Positions 1 to 8,634 of a stretch of DNA of 64,000 bases are shown here, piece after piece (the first letter of the stretch is position 1; each line of letters begins with the position of its first letter). The translations under genes and the position numbers were made by a program. The DNA lies in contig JAJNBC010000002.1 in NCBI GenBank assembly GCA_021156085.1, positions 85,019 through 149,018 on the forward strand, given 5' to 3'. The notes beneath the pieces are model-generated. The model had not been told where the DNA came from. It worked only from the letters and a program-made list of their open reading frames with translations, and ran no database searches. The DNA comes from Gammaproteobacteria bacterium. Lineage in GTDB: Bacteria; Pseudomonadota; Gammaproteobacteria; DSM-16500.

Positions 1-532
1 AATGATTTAAGCGCATTTCCATTTCACGTACTGTTTCAGGTTTCACTTTTAAATCCTGAGCAACGGCATTGATTTCTTCATTAGTAAACCAACCCAAACG
101 TTTTTTCATACTACGTAAATTAAAGAAAAGCTTACGCTGCGCTTTAGTTGTTGCAATTTTTACAATGCGCCAATTACGTAAAATAAATTCGTGAATCTCT
201 GATTTAATCCAATGTACAGCAAAAGTAACTAGACGTACGCCCATTTCCGGATTAAAGCGTCTTACTGCTTTCATCAAGCCAATATTACCTTCCTGAATAA
301 GATCTCCTAATGGTAGACCATAGCCCGTGTAACTTTTCGCTACTCGCACGACATAGCGTGCATGAGATAAGACTAGCTGTTTTGCTGCATCTAAGTCATT
401 TTGGGCTTGTAAACGTGTGGCAAGATCATGTTCTTCTTGGTGGTCGAGCAGTGGAATTTGATTGACGTAGTTGATGTAACCGTCAAGACTGCTAATAGGT
501 AAACGAATATCAAATGCTTGCAGGTGATTCAT
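1..532 (-). CDS. rpoH: RNA polymerase sigma-32 factor (5' part, cut by window edge)
   Basis: Heat-shock sigma factor that directs RNA polymerase to chaperone and protease promoters. The 177 visible codons start at ATG 532 and run off the window at base 1. They contain sigma-70 region 2 with the RpoH-diagnostic stretches [19 protein letters not shown] and [19 protein letters not shown], followed by the RpoH box region ([13 protein letters not shown]), which separates RpoH from RpoD and RpoS. The gene follows ftsY on the same strand, as in many gammaproteobacteria, but the ftsE and ftsX genes that usually sit between them are absent. A CIRCE-like operator lies directly upstream. The C-terminal region 4 is outside the window. 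Confidence 0.96.
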   Translation of the reverse strand, partial: MNHLQAFDIRLPISSLDGYINYVNQIPLLDHQEEHDLATRLQAQNDLDAAKQLVLSHARYVVRVAKSYTGYGLPLGDLIQEGNIGLMKAVRRFNPEMGVRLVTFAVHWIKSEIHEFILRNWRIVKIATTKAQRKLFFNLRSMKKRLGWFTNEEINAVAQDLKVKPETVREMEMRLNH

Positions 533-566
533 TGTATAAAACCTTTGGTAGACCATTTTTGGGATT

Positions 567-596
567 ATGTTAGCACTCTTGATGGGAGAGTGCCAA
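567..596 (-). promoter_or_regulatory. putative sigma-70 promoter of rpoH
   Basis: Reading the minus strand, TTGGCA (596-591; one mismatch to TTGACA) is followed after 18 bases by TAACAT (572-567; four of six to TATAAT), 35 bases before the rpoH start. Both hexamers overlap the CIRCE-like inverted repeat, which is the usual geometry for HrcA-repressed promoters. Seen by eye only; no transcription start is known. Confidence 0.5.
570..596. promoter_or_regulatory. CIRCE-like operator (HrcA binding site) upstream of rpoH
   Basis: The sequence TTAGCACTC (570-578), a 9-base spacer (579-587) and GAGTGCCAA (588-596) matches the CIRCE consensus TTAGCACTC-N9-GAGTGCTAA at 17 of 18 arm positions with the exact spacer length. 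CIRCE is the operator of the heat-shock repressor HrcA, normally found before groES or the dnaK operon. Here it lies in the 76-bp gap between ftsY and rpoH and covers the predicted rpoH promoter. HrcA itself is not in the window. Confidence 0.8.
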
Positions 597-608
597 TAAA
601 AGTTAAGG

Positions 609-1613
609 TTAAGGGGTTTCCCCGTTTGCGCTGGTTTCAAATAAAGCGCTTACAAAATCATTTGCAATAAAGGGCCGTAAATCGTCCATTTCTTCACCTA
701 TTCCCATAAACCGAATAGGCACTTTTAACTGTTTAGCAATGGCAAAAATAATCCCTCCTTTGGCTGTGCCATCAAGTTTGGTAAGAGCAATCCCGCTAAT
801 CCCGATGCTTTGATGAAATTGTAATGCTTGGGTTAGGGCATTCTGACCAATACTCGCATCGAGAATCAATAATGTTTCATGGGGTGCTGTGGGTTCTAAT
901 TTAGCCATAACACGCTTTACTTTTTTTAACTCCTCCATTAAATGTGCTTGAGTATGTAGCCGTCCCGCAGTATCTGCTAATAACATATCTATGTTTCGGG
1001 TCTTGGCTGATTCCAAAGCATCGTAAATCACCGCTGCTGTATCCGCACCTGGTTGTTGCGCAATGACGGGGATTTGGTTTCGTTCTCCCCAAATTTGCAA
1101 TTGTTCGATGGCTGCGGCCCTGAAGGTGTCGCCCGCAGCTAATAATACTTTTTTATTTTGGGCTTTAAAATAATGGGCTATTTTGCCAATGGTTGTTGTT
1201 TTACCTGAGCCATTGATGCCGACAACTAAAATGACAAAAGGCATTGAATTTGTAGAAATAGTGAGGGGGATTTCGCACGGTTTTAAGATGGCCCTCATTT
1301 CGTTCTGCAGCGCTTGTAAGACAGCAGCAGGGTCAGCTAATTCTTTGCGAGCCAATTTCTGAGTGAGCACTTCGATAAGCTGTTGTGTGGCCTCAATCCC
1401 AACATCTGCAGTGAGCAATTGAGTTTCAATGTTTTCAATTAAGTCATGATCTAGGGTTTTTTTACCTAAAATAATATTGGTAATACCTGTGGCAAAATTA
1501 GCTCGTGTTTTTGCCAGGCCTGTTTTAAGACGAGCAAAAAAACCTACTTGTGGTGCAGGAGCATCGTTTAATTCCTCAGTAGCCTGTTTTTTTCGTTTTA
1601 AAAGATTTAACAT
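609..1613 (-). CDS. ftsY: signal recognition particle receptor FtsY
   Basis: GTPase that docks ribosome-SRP complexes at the inner membrane for co-translational insertion. The 334 residues form the NG domain: a helical N domain at about residues 30-110, then G1 GINGSGKTT (132-140), G2 [11 protein letters not shown] (162-172), G3 DTAGR (214-218) and G4 TKLDG (278-282). The long acidic A domain of E. coli FtsY (497 residues) is reduced to about 25 residues with a basic start (LLKRKK) that could still bind lipid. The usual DATTGQ closing loop reads DASIGQ. It is divergent from rsmD (53-bp gap) and precedes rpoH on the same strand. Confidence 0.97.
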   Translation of the reverse strand: MLNLLKRKKQATEELNDAPAPQVGFFARLKTGLAKTRANFATGITNIILGKKTLDHDLIENIETQLLTADVGIEATQQLIEVLTQKLARKELADPAAVLQALQNEMRAILKPCEIPLTISTNSMPFVILVVGINGSGKTTTIGKIAHYFKAQNKKVLLAAGDTFRAAAIEQLQIWGERNQIPVIAQQPGADTAAVIYDALESAKTRNIDMLLADTAGRLHTQAHLMEELKKVKRVMAKLEPTAPHETLLILDASIGQNALTQALQFHQSIGISGIALTKLDGTAKGGIIFAIAKQLKVPIRFMGIGEEMDDLRPFIANDFVSALFETSANGETP

Positions 1614-1666
1614 CCTGGTAATCCTGATTGTTGCCTTAATACTACTATTATCATGAGAGTTTTTAT

Positions 1667-2245
1667 ATGAAACAAGGCCAAATTCGCATTATTGGGGGCG
1701 TATGGCGAGGACGCAAGCTTAGCGTGCCGGATGTGCCGAACTTAAGGCCCACGCCTGACCGAGTACGTGAAACGTTATTTAATTGGCTTGCCCCTGTTAT
1801 CGAGGGTGCTTATTGCTTGGATGCCTTTGCTGGCAGTGGTGTGCTGGGTTTCGAAGCTTTGTCGAGAGGAGCTGCTCATGTGGTTATGGTTGAACAAGCA
1901 AGTGCGGTTGTCACGCTGCTACAAAAAGAAGTGGTGAAGCTACAAGCGTTAAATACAGAAATTTATTGTGCGAAAACGCCCCAGCAATTAAGAAGCCCCT
2001 TAAAATTATTTGATATTGTTTTTTTAGATCCCCCCTATCAAGATAATATATTGTTACCTACTTGTTTTTATTTGGAAGAACAAGGATTTCTTGCTAAAGA
2101 AGCCTATATTTACTTGGAAGCCAAAGATTTATTACAACAAAATGAGTTACCTGCTCATTGGCAATTACTAAAAAATAAGAAAGCAGGCCAAGTTTTTTAT
2201 CATTTAGCACGGCGCTGCTGTTATACTACGGGCCATAGTGATTAA
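1667..2245 (+). CDS. rsmD: 16S rRNA (guanine966-N2)-methyltransferase RsmD
   Basis: Class I SAM-dependent methyltransferase that modifies G966 of 16S rRNA. The 192-residue length is normal. Visible motifs are the N-terminal RPTPDRVRETLFNWL (28-41), the SAM-binding motif I DAFAGSGVLGFEALSRGA (52-69) and the catalytic DPPY (121-124). It is divergent from ftsY, a common gammaproteobacterial arrangement. Its end overlaps the upstream extension of the trpS frame, so the two genes are probably co-transcribed. Confidence 0.95.
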   Translation: MKQGQIRIIGGVWRGRKLSVPDVPNLRPTPDRVRETLFNWLAPVIEGAYCLDAFAGSGVLGFEALSRGAAHVVMVEQASAVVTLLQKEVVKLQALNTEIYCAKTPQQLRSPLKLFDIVFLDPPYQDNILLPTCFYLEEQGFLAKEAYIYLEAKDLLQQNELPAHWQLLKNKKAGQVFYHLARRCCYTTGHSD

Positions 2246-2258
2246 AGCAGGTTGTATC

Positions 2259-3323
2259 ATGGAAAAAAGACCGCGTTTATTGACGGGTGACACCCCTACA
2301 GGCCGTCTTCATTTAGGTCACTGGGTAGGGTCATTAGAGAATCGATTGGCATTGCAAGATAGTTATGATTGTTATTTTATGATTGCAAATGTACAAGCGT
2401 TCACTACGCGTATGGATAAGCCGGCAGAAGTCCATGCCAATGTGTTAGAAGTCGCTTTGGATTATTTGGCTGCAGGCATTGATCCTCAGCGTAGCACTGT
2501 GTTTATTCAATCTGAAATTTCAGCCATTGCTGAGCTCACTATTTTTTTTAGTATGTTAGTACCTTTTCCTCGGGTGATGCGTAATCCAACTATTAAAGAC
2601 GAAATTCGTGATAAAGGGTTGGGAGACAATTATCCATTTGGTTTTTTGCTTTATCCTATTAATCAAGTAGCAGATATCTTGGCTTTTCGCCCAGAAATTG
2701 TACCAGTAGGAGAAGATCAAATTCCCCATATCGAGCTTGCGCGGGAGGTTGGCCGTCGTTTTGATCAACTGTATTGCGGAGTCGATTCTCACACTGAAGA
2801 TTTAGATTATGTTAAAAAAGGTGGATTATTCCCTATCGTTGACGTGAAGTTGAGTCACACAAAACGTCTGGTAGGGATAGGTGCGCCAGATGCAGAGGGA
2901 AAGTTATTAAAAATGTCTAAGTCTTTGAATAATGCAATTTTTTTAAATGATGATGCGGATGCAATAACACGTAAGGTGATGGCTATGTATACAGATCCCA
3001 AGCGCTTAAAAGCCACTGATCCGGGTACAGTAGAATCGAACCCCTTATGGCTCTTCCATGAGATTTTTAATCCTGATAAAAATTGGGTCACAGAAGCTAA
3101 AGAACGCTATAAAGCAGGAACAATTGGCGATGTTGAGTGTAAGAAGCGGTTAATTGAAGTACTTCTGCATCTTATTGAGCCGATACGACGGCGCAGAGCT
3201 GTTTATGAAAAAGATCCAAGCTATGTTTTGTCTATGCTACGTGCAGGTACCGAAAAAGCGAAGGAGGTCGCCTCAGAAACGCTGTCTTTAGCTAAAGCAG
3301 CAATGAAGCAGCATTATTTTTAA
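2259..3323 (+). CDS. trpS: tryptophanyl-tRNA synthetase
   Basis: Class Ic aminoacyl-tRNA synthetase that charges tRNA-Trp. The HIGH signature appears as HLGH near residue 18 inside TGDTPTGRLHLGHWVGS, and the second signature is a perfect KMSKS near residue 218. Length is 354 residues from ATG 2259. The same frame is open from 2238, overlapping the rsmD stop, but the extra seven residues precede the conserved start of the fold. An AGCAGG stretch lies seven bases before ATG 2259, so the shorter start is preferred. Confidence 0.95.
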   Translation: MEKRPRLLTGDTPTGRLHLGHWVGSLENRLALQDSYDCYFMIANVQAFTTRMDKPAEVHANVLEVALDYLAAGIDPQRSTVFIQSEISAIAELTIFFSMLVPFPRVMRNPTIKDEIRDKGLGDNYPFGFLLYPINQVADILAFRPEIVPVGEDQIPHIELAREVGRRFDQLYCGVDSHTEDLDYVKKGGLFPIVDVKLSHTKRLVGIGAPDAEGKLLKMSKSLNNAIFLNDDADAITRKVMAMYTDPKRLKATDPGTVESNPLWLFHEIFNPDKNWVTEAKERYKAGTIGDVECKKRLIEVLLHLIEPIRRRRAVYEKDPSYVLSMLRAGTEKAKEVASETLSLAKAAMKQHYF

Positions 3324-3631
3324 CAGGCAACAAATAAAAAGCTTATTTGCTATCATTATTACAAATTCTCGATGAAAGCAGCATGTTATAGGGTTTTATG
3401 TAGCGTATTCTTCGTGCTTTAATTTAACAAGTATTGTTTTTTTGTCGTTTAAAAATTGCGCTAGGAGAGGCTTTAGGGTTAAAATACCAGGGCTTGATGA
3501 TTTAAAGAAAATAGGGGCCGATTTAATTGATTCGGCTAAGTCCGTTTACCAGTAGCGGAGTTAGCGAATGTTATAGAGATGACAAAATCAGCAGTGATTG
3601 AAATAGAAATAAAGCAGGAGACTATAAAGAA
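3324..3631. other. intergenic stretch without a convincing gene
   Basis: This gap follows trpS. A weak A/T hairpin (AAATAA-AAAGC-TTATTT) near the start could help end trpS transcription. Short open runs in two frames (for example one ending in DLKKIGADLIDSAKSVYQ before the stop at about 3555) suggest a decayed small gene, but no intact start or family can be named. Confidence 0.4.
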
Positions 3632-3760
3632 ATGATGCGAATCAAGCAAAAAGAAGATTTACGACCTTATCGCCAATTTGGTTTAACGTTGCTGCAGCTA
3701 ATGGGGGGGCTTGCTATCACAGGCTTTTTATTAACAGCTGTATTGAATTATTTATTTTAG
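3632..3760 (+). CDS. 42-residue single-span membrane peptide with prepilin-like N terminus
   Basis: A short reading frame starting ATGATG at 3632, with a GCAGGAG ribosome-binding stretch about 11 bases upstream. It encodes a charged head (MMRIKQKEDLRPYRQ) followed by a hydrophobic helix that begins FGLTLLQLMGGLAITGF. The order Gly-hydrophobic-Thr-Leu-Leu-x-Leu resembles the N terminus of type IV prepilins, but the conserved Glu at position +5 is Gln and there is no globular domain. It sits 13 bp before the next gene. It could be a pilin-like mini-protein or simply a small membrane peptide. Confidence 0.45.
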   Translation: MMRIKQKEDLRPYRQFGLTLLQLMGGLAITGFLLTAVLNYLF

Positions 3761-3773
3761 TAGGGGTATACCT

Positions 3774-4283
3774 GTGTCAGGCACCGCGAAGAATGATGTG
3801 CATGCCTCAAGTAGGAACTCAAATCAGGTTAAAGAGTGCTTAAAAAAAATACAAGGTTATATTTCAGAGCATATTAAGGACCAGGAAAGCGAGAAATATA
3901 AAAAAGTAAAAGAGAAACTTGAGACTTTGCAGATGCTTATTGAGTATTCTCCAAGTAAGCATAAGGATGTCCTTAAAAATTATAGGGATCTTTTGCGTGC
4001 TACTAAAGATTGTTCTGATGCGATGCTGGTTGATTTCATACAGCAGCTAGGATTTGCTTTGGTGGGGGCTGGCGTGGTGGCCGGTATGGCTATAGTAGGG
4101 GGTGCTGGGCTGCCTGTGGTTGTTGGATGTAGTATTGTGGGAAGTGGAGTGGGTTTTTTTGGGGGGGGTATTATCTCTTCTTCGCCATTAACCTCAACCG
4201 AAGAAAAAGCCGATAACGGCCTACTGCTAGAGATAAAGGATTTGGGCAATTTATTGCATCGGATACGCCCAGTGGCAGAATAG
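3774..4283 (+). CDS. hypothetical protein with glycine-rich hydrophobic C-terminal region
   Basis: 169 residues from GTG 3774; no family recognised. The first 85 residues are charged and helical (many Lys/Glu), followed at about residues 86-135 by two hydrophobic, glycine-rich stretches (LVGAGVVAGMAIVGGAGLP and GCSIVGSGVGFFGGGII) that look like a membrane hairpin. A soluble helical half followed by a glycine-zipper hairpin is common among uncharacterised and effector-like proteins of Legionellales, but that is only a resemblance. It follows the 42-residue membrane peptide closely and converges with the PH-domain gene. Confidence 0.6.
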   Translation: MSGTAKNDVHASSRNSNQVKECLKKIQGYISEHIKDQESEKYKKVKEKLETLQMLIEYSPSKHKDVLKNYRDLLRATKDCSDAMLVDFIQQLGFALVGAGVVAGMAIVGGAGLPVVVGCSIVGSGVGFFGGGIISSSPLTSTEEKADNGLLLEIKDLGNLLHRIRPVAE

Positions 4284-4287
4284 AAGG

Positions 4288-4761
4288 TCATTTTGGTGGT
4301 GGAGTCGCAGCAGAATAGAGTAACTCTTGTAATTTTTTCTGAAAGATAAGGGGTGTAGTAAGTTCAGTAAATTTATCTGTTTCGCCCCCGAATGTGTTAA
4401 TAAAAACGGTGCCGTAATTGAGTAGCTGCGCTAATAAACTCTGATTTACTCCTACATTCGCAATGGCAGATAAACGTGTTTCGTTGGTGTGTCTATAAAA
4501 AAAACCTTCACGCATCATGATGCGTTTATCTGTAATTGCAAATTCAGACACGACATACAGTAAAAATTGATTTAACCAGCTTAATGCAGTGATAATGCCC
4601 CCTATATAAGATGCTTTTACCAAATAAGGATTTGCATTTAGGAAAAAAAAGAGGGTGATTAACGTAAGAAATAACGGAATCATAAAAATGATGATATGTT
4701 TTTTGGTGCGGTAAAGAACTTTTTCATCTGCAATCAAGTTTTTATTTATAAAATTACACAT
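4288..4761 (-). CDS. bacterial PH-domain (bPH2/YdbS-like) membrane protein
   Basis: 157 residues. Two hydrophobic segments lie at about residues 24-45 and 52-72, followed by a bacterial pleckstrin-homology-like domain with the characteristic AITDKRIMMREGFFYRHTNE motif, then RLSAIANVGVNQSLLAQLLNYGT. This matches the bPH_2 family (PF03703 type) of membrane-attached proteins, whose biochemical role is generally unknown. The C terminus is short and proline-rich. It converges with the preceding gene, leaving four bases between them. Confidence 0.8.
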   Translation of the reverse strand: MCNFINKNLIADEKVLYRTKKHIIIFMIPLFLTLITLFFFLNANPYLVKASYIGGIITALSWLNQFLLYVVSEFAITDKRIMMREGFFYRHTNETRLSAIANVGVNQSLLAQLLNYGTVFINTFGGETDKFTELTTPLIFQKKLQELLYSAATPPPK

Positions 4762-4812
4762 ATTTTCTCCTGTAGATGTTTATGCTCTTTGTTGGCCTTT
4801 TTTATTATACTC

Positions 4813-5958
4813 TTAAAACAATGTAGGCATCTGTTTTACTAAAATAGACCGTTCTTTCACGGTTTCATTCGTTAATATAAAGCCATAGAGTTGGTGTTGC
4901 TGATTATAAAATAACGCACGCGTACTTTCGTTTAATGTTTCTATTTCCCATTTTCCAGGCATGTTTTTAGGGGGAGGGCAAACAACAATCGGATGCGCAG
5001 GTGTTTTAACAATAATGGGCATAGCGGGGTATTCAACAGGTGTGCGGTTTCCGCAGAGTGTTTTAGCTAAGGCTCGGGAGCAATTCAGAATAGGCGCAAT
5101 ATAGGGCAATACATGGCCTTCTACTTCGGCGCAATCCCCCAAAGCGTAAATATCTTTTGTACTAGTTTCAAGGTAACGGTTAACTAAAATGCCACGATTA
5201 GTTTGAATGCCTGCTGTCGTAGCTAAGTTAATATGCGGTTTTAATCCTATGGCAGATAAAATAAAATCTGCTTCTAACTCATTTCCATTGGATAGTTCCA
5301 AACAATAGCCCGTTTCCATTTTATTAACACGATTAGCAGTGCATTGAAAATGAAAATGCACGCCATTTTTTTCAAGTGCTTTTTGCAAGATTTTGCCAAT
5401 TTTTTCTGGAACTAGCAAATCAAGAGGCGCTTTAGCAAGGGTAATGATATGTACTTTGTAATGTGCATTGCTGAGATCGTTTGCGAATTCACAACCAATG
5501 AGCCCTGCACCTAAAATGGCAATAGTCTTTTTATTTTTGATACGTTCTTGAAAAGCTGTATAGTGATAAATATGATTAATGGAGAGGACTTCTTGTGCTG
5601 CATCTCCTTTTAATTGCGGTTGAATGACGTCAGCGCCACAAGCTAAAATCAGCTTTTCATAAGAAATTGTTTTATCGTTGATAAAAACAAGCCGATGTAT
5701 TGGATCAATAGCAGACACATGCGCATGAGTATGAATTGTCGCATCCAACTGTGTCGCCATTTTCTCTGCAGTGGCAGTTGCAAGGGCATCAGATGATTTG
5801 CCTTGAGTCAGAGCTGTACTGAGCTCGGGCTTGGGGTAATAGCGACCATCATCCGCACTAATCAATGTGAGAGGCGTGGCTTGGTTGATCTTGCGAAATT
5901 CGCGCGCTAACTGATATCCTGCAAGTCCGGTACCAATAATGACAATAGGTTGCGACAT
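4813..5958 (-). CDS. FAD-dependent NAD(P)H oxidoreductase, rubredoxin-reductase-like
   Basis: 381-residue pyridine nucleotide-disulphide-type flavoprotein without redox cysteines. The FAD-binding Rossmann motif GTGLAG is at residues 9-14, the second (NAD) Rossmann motif is AILGAGLIGCEFA at mid-protein, and the FAD-ribityl motif is IYALGDCAE near residue 280. Overall layout matches rubredoxin-NAD(+) reductases (RubB/AlkT). No rubredoxin gene is adjacent, so the electron acceptor is unknown. The frame is open to a TTG at 5964, but ATG 5958 is preferred. It is divergent from ubiC. Confidence 0.82.
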   Translation of the reverse strand: MSQPIVIIGTGLAGYQLAREFRKINQATPLTLISADDGRYYPKPELSTALTQGKSSDALATATAEKMATQLDATIHTHAHVSAIDPIHRLVFINDKTISYEKLILACGADVIQPQLKGDAAQEVLSINHIYHYTAFQERIKNKKTIAILGAGLIGCEFANDLSNAHYKVHIITLAKAPLDLLVPEKIGKILQKALEKNGVHFHFQCTANRVNKMETGYCLELSNGNELEADFILSAIGLKPHINLATTAGIQTNRGILVNRYLETSTKDIYALGDCAEVEGHVLPYIAPILNCSRALAKTLCGNRTPVEYPAMPIIVKTPAHPIVVCPPPKNMPGKWEIETLNESTRALFYNQQHQLYGFILTNETVKERSILVKQMPTLF

Positions 5959-6032
5959 TTGCAAAAACCTAATATGTTTATTCCTACGCTATAGTACAAT
6001 AAAAAATGCTATTAAGTATATGAAGTTTATTT

Positions 6033-6575
6033 ATGATGAGAAAAAGAATAGAACGTTCTTGGAAAATACAGCATTCTGAGGTTCCTCTTCCCTGGCGAAC
6101 ATGGGTATTGCACACGGGTTCTTTTATGCAGCATTTAGCCCAGCAGGGGGTGCGCGATGCCTATATTCATGTATTACAACAACGTTGGCAATTGCCATTG
6201 CCTGAAGAAAGGCGATTACTAGGCATAGATTTTCGGAGTTATGTGTTAATGCGAGAAGTAGTGATTTTAAGTGCAGCAAGCCAGTGGATGTTTGCTCGTA
6301 CCGTCATATTACGCGGGACTTTGACAGGGAAGGAACAACAGTTAGCCCACCTAAAAAGCCGCTCTTTAGGCTCTGTTTTATTTAGAAATCCTGCGTTGCA
6401 ACGAAGTAAATTTGACATCGCTTTTTTGAAGAGAGGCCTGAAATGGCATAACAAAGTGACGAAAGCAGTCAAATTAACTCTTCCTGATTTATGGGCACGC
6501 CGTTCTTTATTCTCTCTGTGCGGTAAAACATTATTATTAACAGAAGTATTTCTACCGGATCTTGCAACGCTATGA
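6033..6575 (+). CDS. ubiC: chorismate--pyruvate lyase
   Basis: Converts chorismate to 4-hydroxybenzoate plus pyruvate, the first committed step of ubiquinone synthesis. 180 residues, normal length. Family hallmarks are WRTWVLHTGS near the start, REVVILSAASQWMFARTVI in the middle and the C-terminal LWARRSLFSLCGKTLLLTEVFLP. Its stop overlaps the ubiA start by four bases (ATGA at 6572-6575), indicating translational coupling with the next enzyme of the pathway. Confidence 0.93.
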   Translation: MMRKRIERSWKIQHSEVPLPWRTWVLHTGSFMQHLAQQGVRDAYIHVLQQRWQLPLPEERRLLGIDFRSYVLMREVVILSAASQWMFARTVILRGTLTGKEQQLAHLKSRSLGSVLFRNPALQRSKFDIAFLKRGLKWHNKVTKAVKLTLPDLWARRSLFSLCGKTLLLTEVFLPDLATL

Positions 6576-7438
6576 ACTTTGTAAGAGTAAAACAATATTT
6601 TTTACTTATGCGCTTAGATAAGCCTATAGGGATTTTTTTAATTTTATGGCCAACATTGTGGGCCCTGTGGTTGGCGAGTAGGGGTAGGCCGAATAAGGTA
6701 GTCTTATTTATTTTTATCTTGGGAAGCATTTTAATGCGTTCTGCTGGCTGTGTGATAAATGATATTGCAGACCGTCGATTCGATGGTTTTGTTGAACGCA
6801 CGCGTAACAGGCCGTTAGTGATGGGGAATGTTTCCGTAAAAATGGCGCTTATTTTATTTTTTATTTTGTTGTTCTGTGCTTTTTCTCTGGTTTTATTACT
6901 TAACAGAGCCACTATTTTTTTGGCTTTCATTGGTGCGATACTCGCGACGAGTTATCCTTTTTTGAAGCGCTTTACCTATTTTCCTCAAGTTGGGTTAGGT
7001 ATTGCATTTTCTTGGAGTGTGCCTATGGTTTTTGCTGCACTGACAGGCACTGTTTCTTTGGAGGGAGGGTTAGTATTTTTTACCTCTTTTTTATGGCCTA
7101 TCATGTACGATACTTTGTATGCGATGGTAGATCGGGCGGATGATGTGAGAATTGGGATTAAATCAACTGCCATTTTATTTGGTAAAAGAGATAAATTGCT
7201 GATTGGTTTATTACAGGGAGCTTTTTTATTATTGCTTGGTTTAATAGGATATTTTTTCCGATTAAATTTATTTTATTATGTGAGCCTGATAGGGGTGGGC
7301 ATTGTATTTATTTATCAACAGTGGTTGATCAAAGATCGTTTACCAGCTGATTGCTTTAAAGCATTTATAAGCAACCATTGGGTAGGATTTATCATTTTTT
7401 GTGGAATTACATTGAATTATGCTAATTATAGCGGATGA
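6572..7438 (+). CDS. ubiA: 4-hydroxybenzoate polyprenyltransferase
   Basis: Integral membrane prenyltransferase that attaches the polyprenyl tail to 4-hydroxybenzoate. 288 residues with about eight or nine hydrophobic spans. Both Asp-rich Mg-diphosphate motifs are present: NDIADRRFD (63-71) and YDTLYAMVDRADD (179-191). The next gene, pdxB, starts 20 bases before this stop, so ubiC-ubiA-pdxB forms a tightly packed operon. Confidence 0.95.
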   Translation: MNFVRVKQYFLLMRLDKPIGIFLILWPTLWALWLASRGRPNKVVLFIFILGSILMRSAGCVINDIADRRFDGFVERTRNRPLVMGNVSVKMALILFFILLFCAFSLVLLLNRATIFLAFIGAILATSYPFLKRFTYFPQVGLGIAFSWSVPMVFAALTGTVSLEGGLVFFTSFLWPIMYDTLYAMVDRADDVRIGIKSTAILFGKRDKLLIGLLQGAFLLLLGLIGYFFRLNLFYYVSLIGVGIVFIYQQWLIKDRLPADCFKAFISNHWVGFIIFCGITLNYANYSG

Positions 7439-8528
7439 AGAAATTCCTTGTTCTAATCATTATTTTAGTGCTTATGGCGAATTAATTTTAAAACCCGGGA
7501 GATTATTGACGCACCAAGATATATGTGAGGCAGATATTTTATTAGTGCGTTCAGTTACAAAGATTAATGAAGCTTTATTGCATGACACAAAAGTTAAATT
7601 TGTAGGTAGTACTGTCACGGGCACAGATCATCTTGATATTGCATGGTTAAATAAGGCCAATATTCAGTGGAGTGCAGCCCTAGGTTGTAATGCAATAGCA
7701 GTTGCTGAATATGTAGTGACAGTTGTGGCTGCCTTGCAAAAAAAAGGGTTATTTCTAAAAAGCAAATGTCGTGCTGGCGTGGTAGGAGTAGGAAGAATTG
7801 GCAGCCAAGTAGTTGAGAAATTAAAATCATTAGGTTTTGAGGTAGTGCAATGTGATCCTTTACGTGCCCAACAGGAAAAAGCATTTATCTCAACATCGCT
7901 GGAAGAATTTGAAGATTTAGATTTTATTTCTCTGCATGTGCCTCTGACTAAAGAGCCACCCTATCCTACGATGCATTTAATTGAAAAGAATTTTTTACAA
8001 CGGCAAAAGAAAGACTGTGTTTTATTAAACACCGCACGCGGTTCTGTAATTGATTTTTCTGATTTAATTGATTATGGAAAACATTTAATTTGGTGCTTCG
8101 ATGTATGGGAAAATGAGCCTTATATTAATAAGGCAGTCCTCGCTGGGGCAACGATTGCTTCTCCTCATATTGCAGGCCACTCTGTGCAAAGTAAATATCG
8201 CGGAATAGATATGATTTATCAGGCTGCTATCCAGCAAGGCATTGTTACTGATAAAGGCATCGTTCGCGCAGTCTTTCCTCGCACAGATATTTCTCTCGCA
8301 GGTAAAGAAATAGGTTGGCGTGAGGTATTACTAGAACTTTATAACCCATTTGAAATCACTCGTTTAATGAAAAAAGCGTTTTTAGAAGAAAATGATCATG
8401 TATTTGATGTACTCCGAAAGCACTTGGTGCGCGGATCTGAATTTGAATTTATTCAGCTACGGAATGCAGTATTAAGGGTTGAAGATATCAATCAGCTACG
8501 TCATCTCGGATTGAAAGTATTACTTTAA
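7419..8528 (+). CDS. pdxB: erythronate-4-phosphate dehydrogenase
   Basis: NAD-dependent 2-hydroxyacid dehydrogenase of the DXP-dependent pyridoxal phosphate pathway. The Rossmann motif GVGRIG lies at 123-128, with catalytic Arg in NTARGS (R207), Glu in ENEP (about 233) and His in SPHIAGHS (H250). The AGHS ending and the roughly 85-residue C-terminal extension separate PdxB from SerA. It overlaps ubiA by 20 bases, an unusual operon partner for a B6 enzyme. Confidence 0.92.
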   Translation: MLIIADEEIPCSNHYFSAYGELILKPGRLLTHQDICEADILLVRSVTKINEALLHDTKVKFVGSTVTGTDHLDIAWLNKANIQWSAALGCNAIAVAEYVVTVVAALQKKGLFLKSKCRAGVVGVGRIGSQVVEKLKSLGFEVVQCDPLRAQQEKAFISTSLEEFEDLDFISLHVPLTKEPPYPTMHLIEKNFLQRQKKDCVLLNTARGSVIDFSDLIDYGKHLIWCFDVWENEPYINKAVLAGATIASPHIAGHSVQSKYRGIDMIYQAAIQQGIVTDKGIVRAVFPRTDISLAGKEIGWREVLLELYNPFEITRLMKKAFLEENDHVFDVLRKHLVRGSEFEFIQLRNAVLRVEDINQLRHLGLKVLL

Positions 8529-8566
8529 TCTTGATTTCGCATGGTGTGTTGTTTAGGTGTTCTTTT

Positions 8567-8585
8567 GCGGAAGGAGGGCTTCCGC
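8567..8585. other. short GC hairpin between convergent genes
   Basis: GCGGAAG (8567-8573), a five-base loop and CTTCCGC (8579-8585) form a perfect 7-bp stem in the gap between convergent pdxB and mrcA. No U-run follows on either strand, so it is only a possible terminator or mRNA end stabiliser. Confidence 0.35.
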
Positions 8586-8634
8586 CGCGCGTCGGAGCAA
8601 GTATGGTGATAACCATATCTGAGTAAAACGTCAA

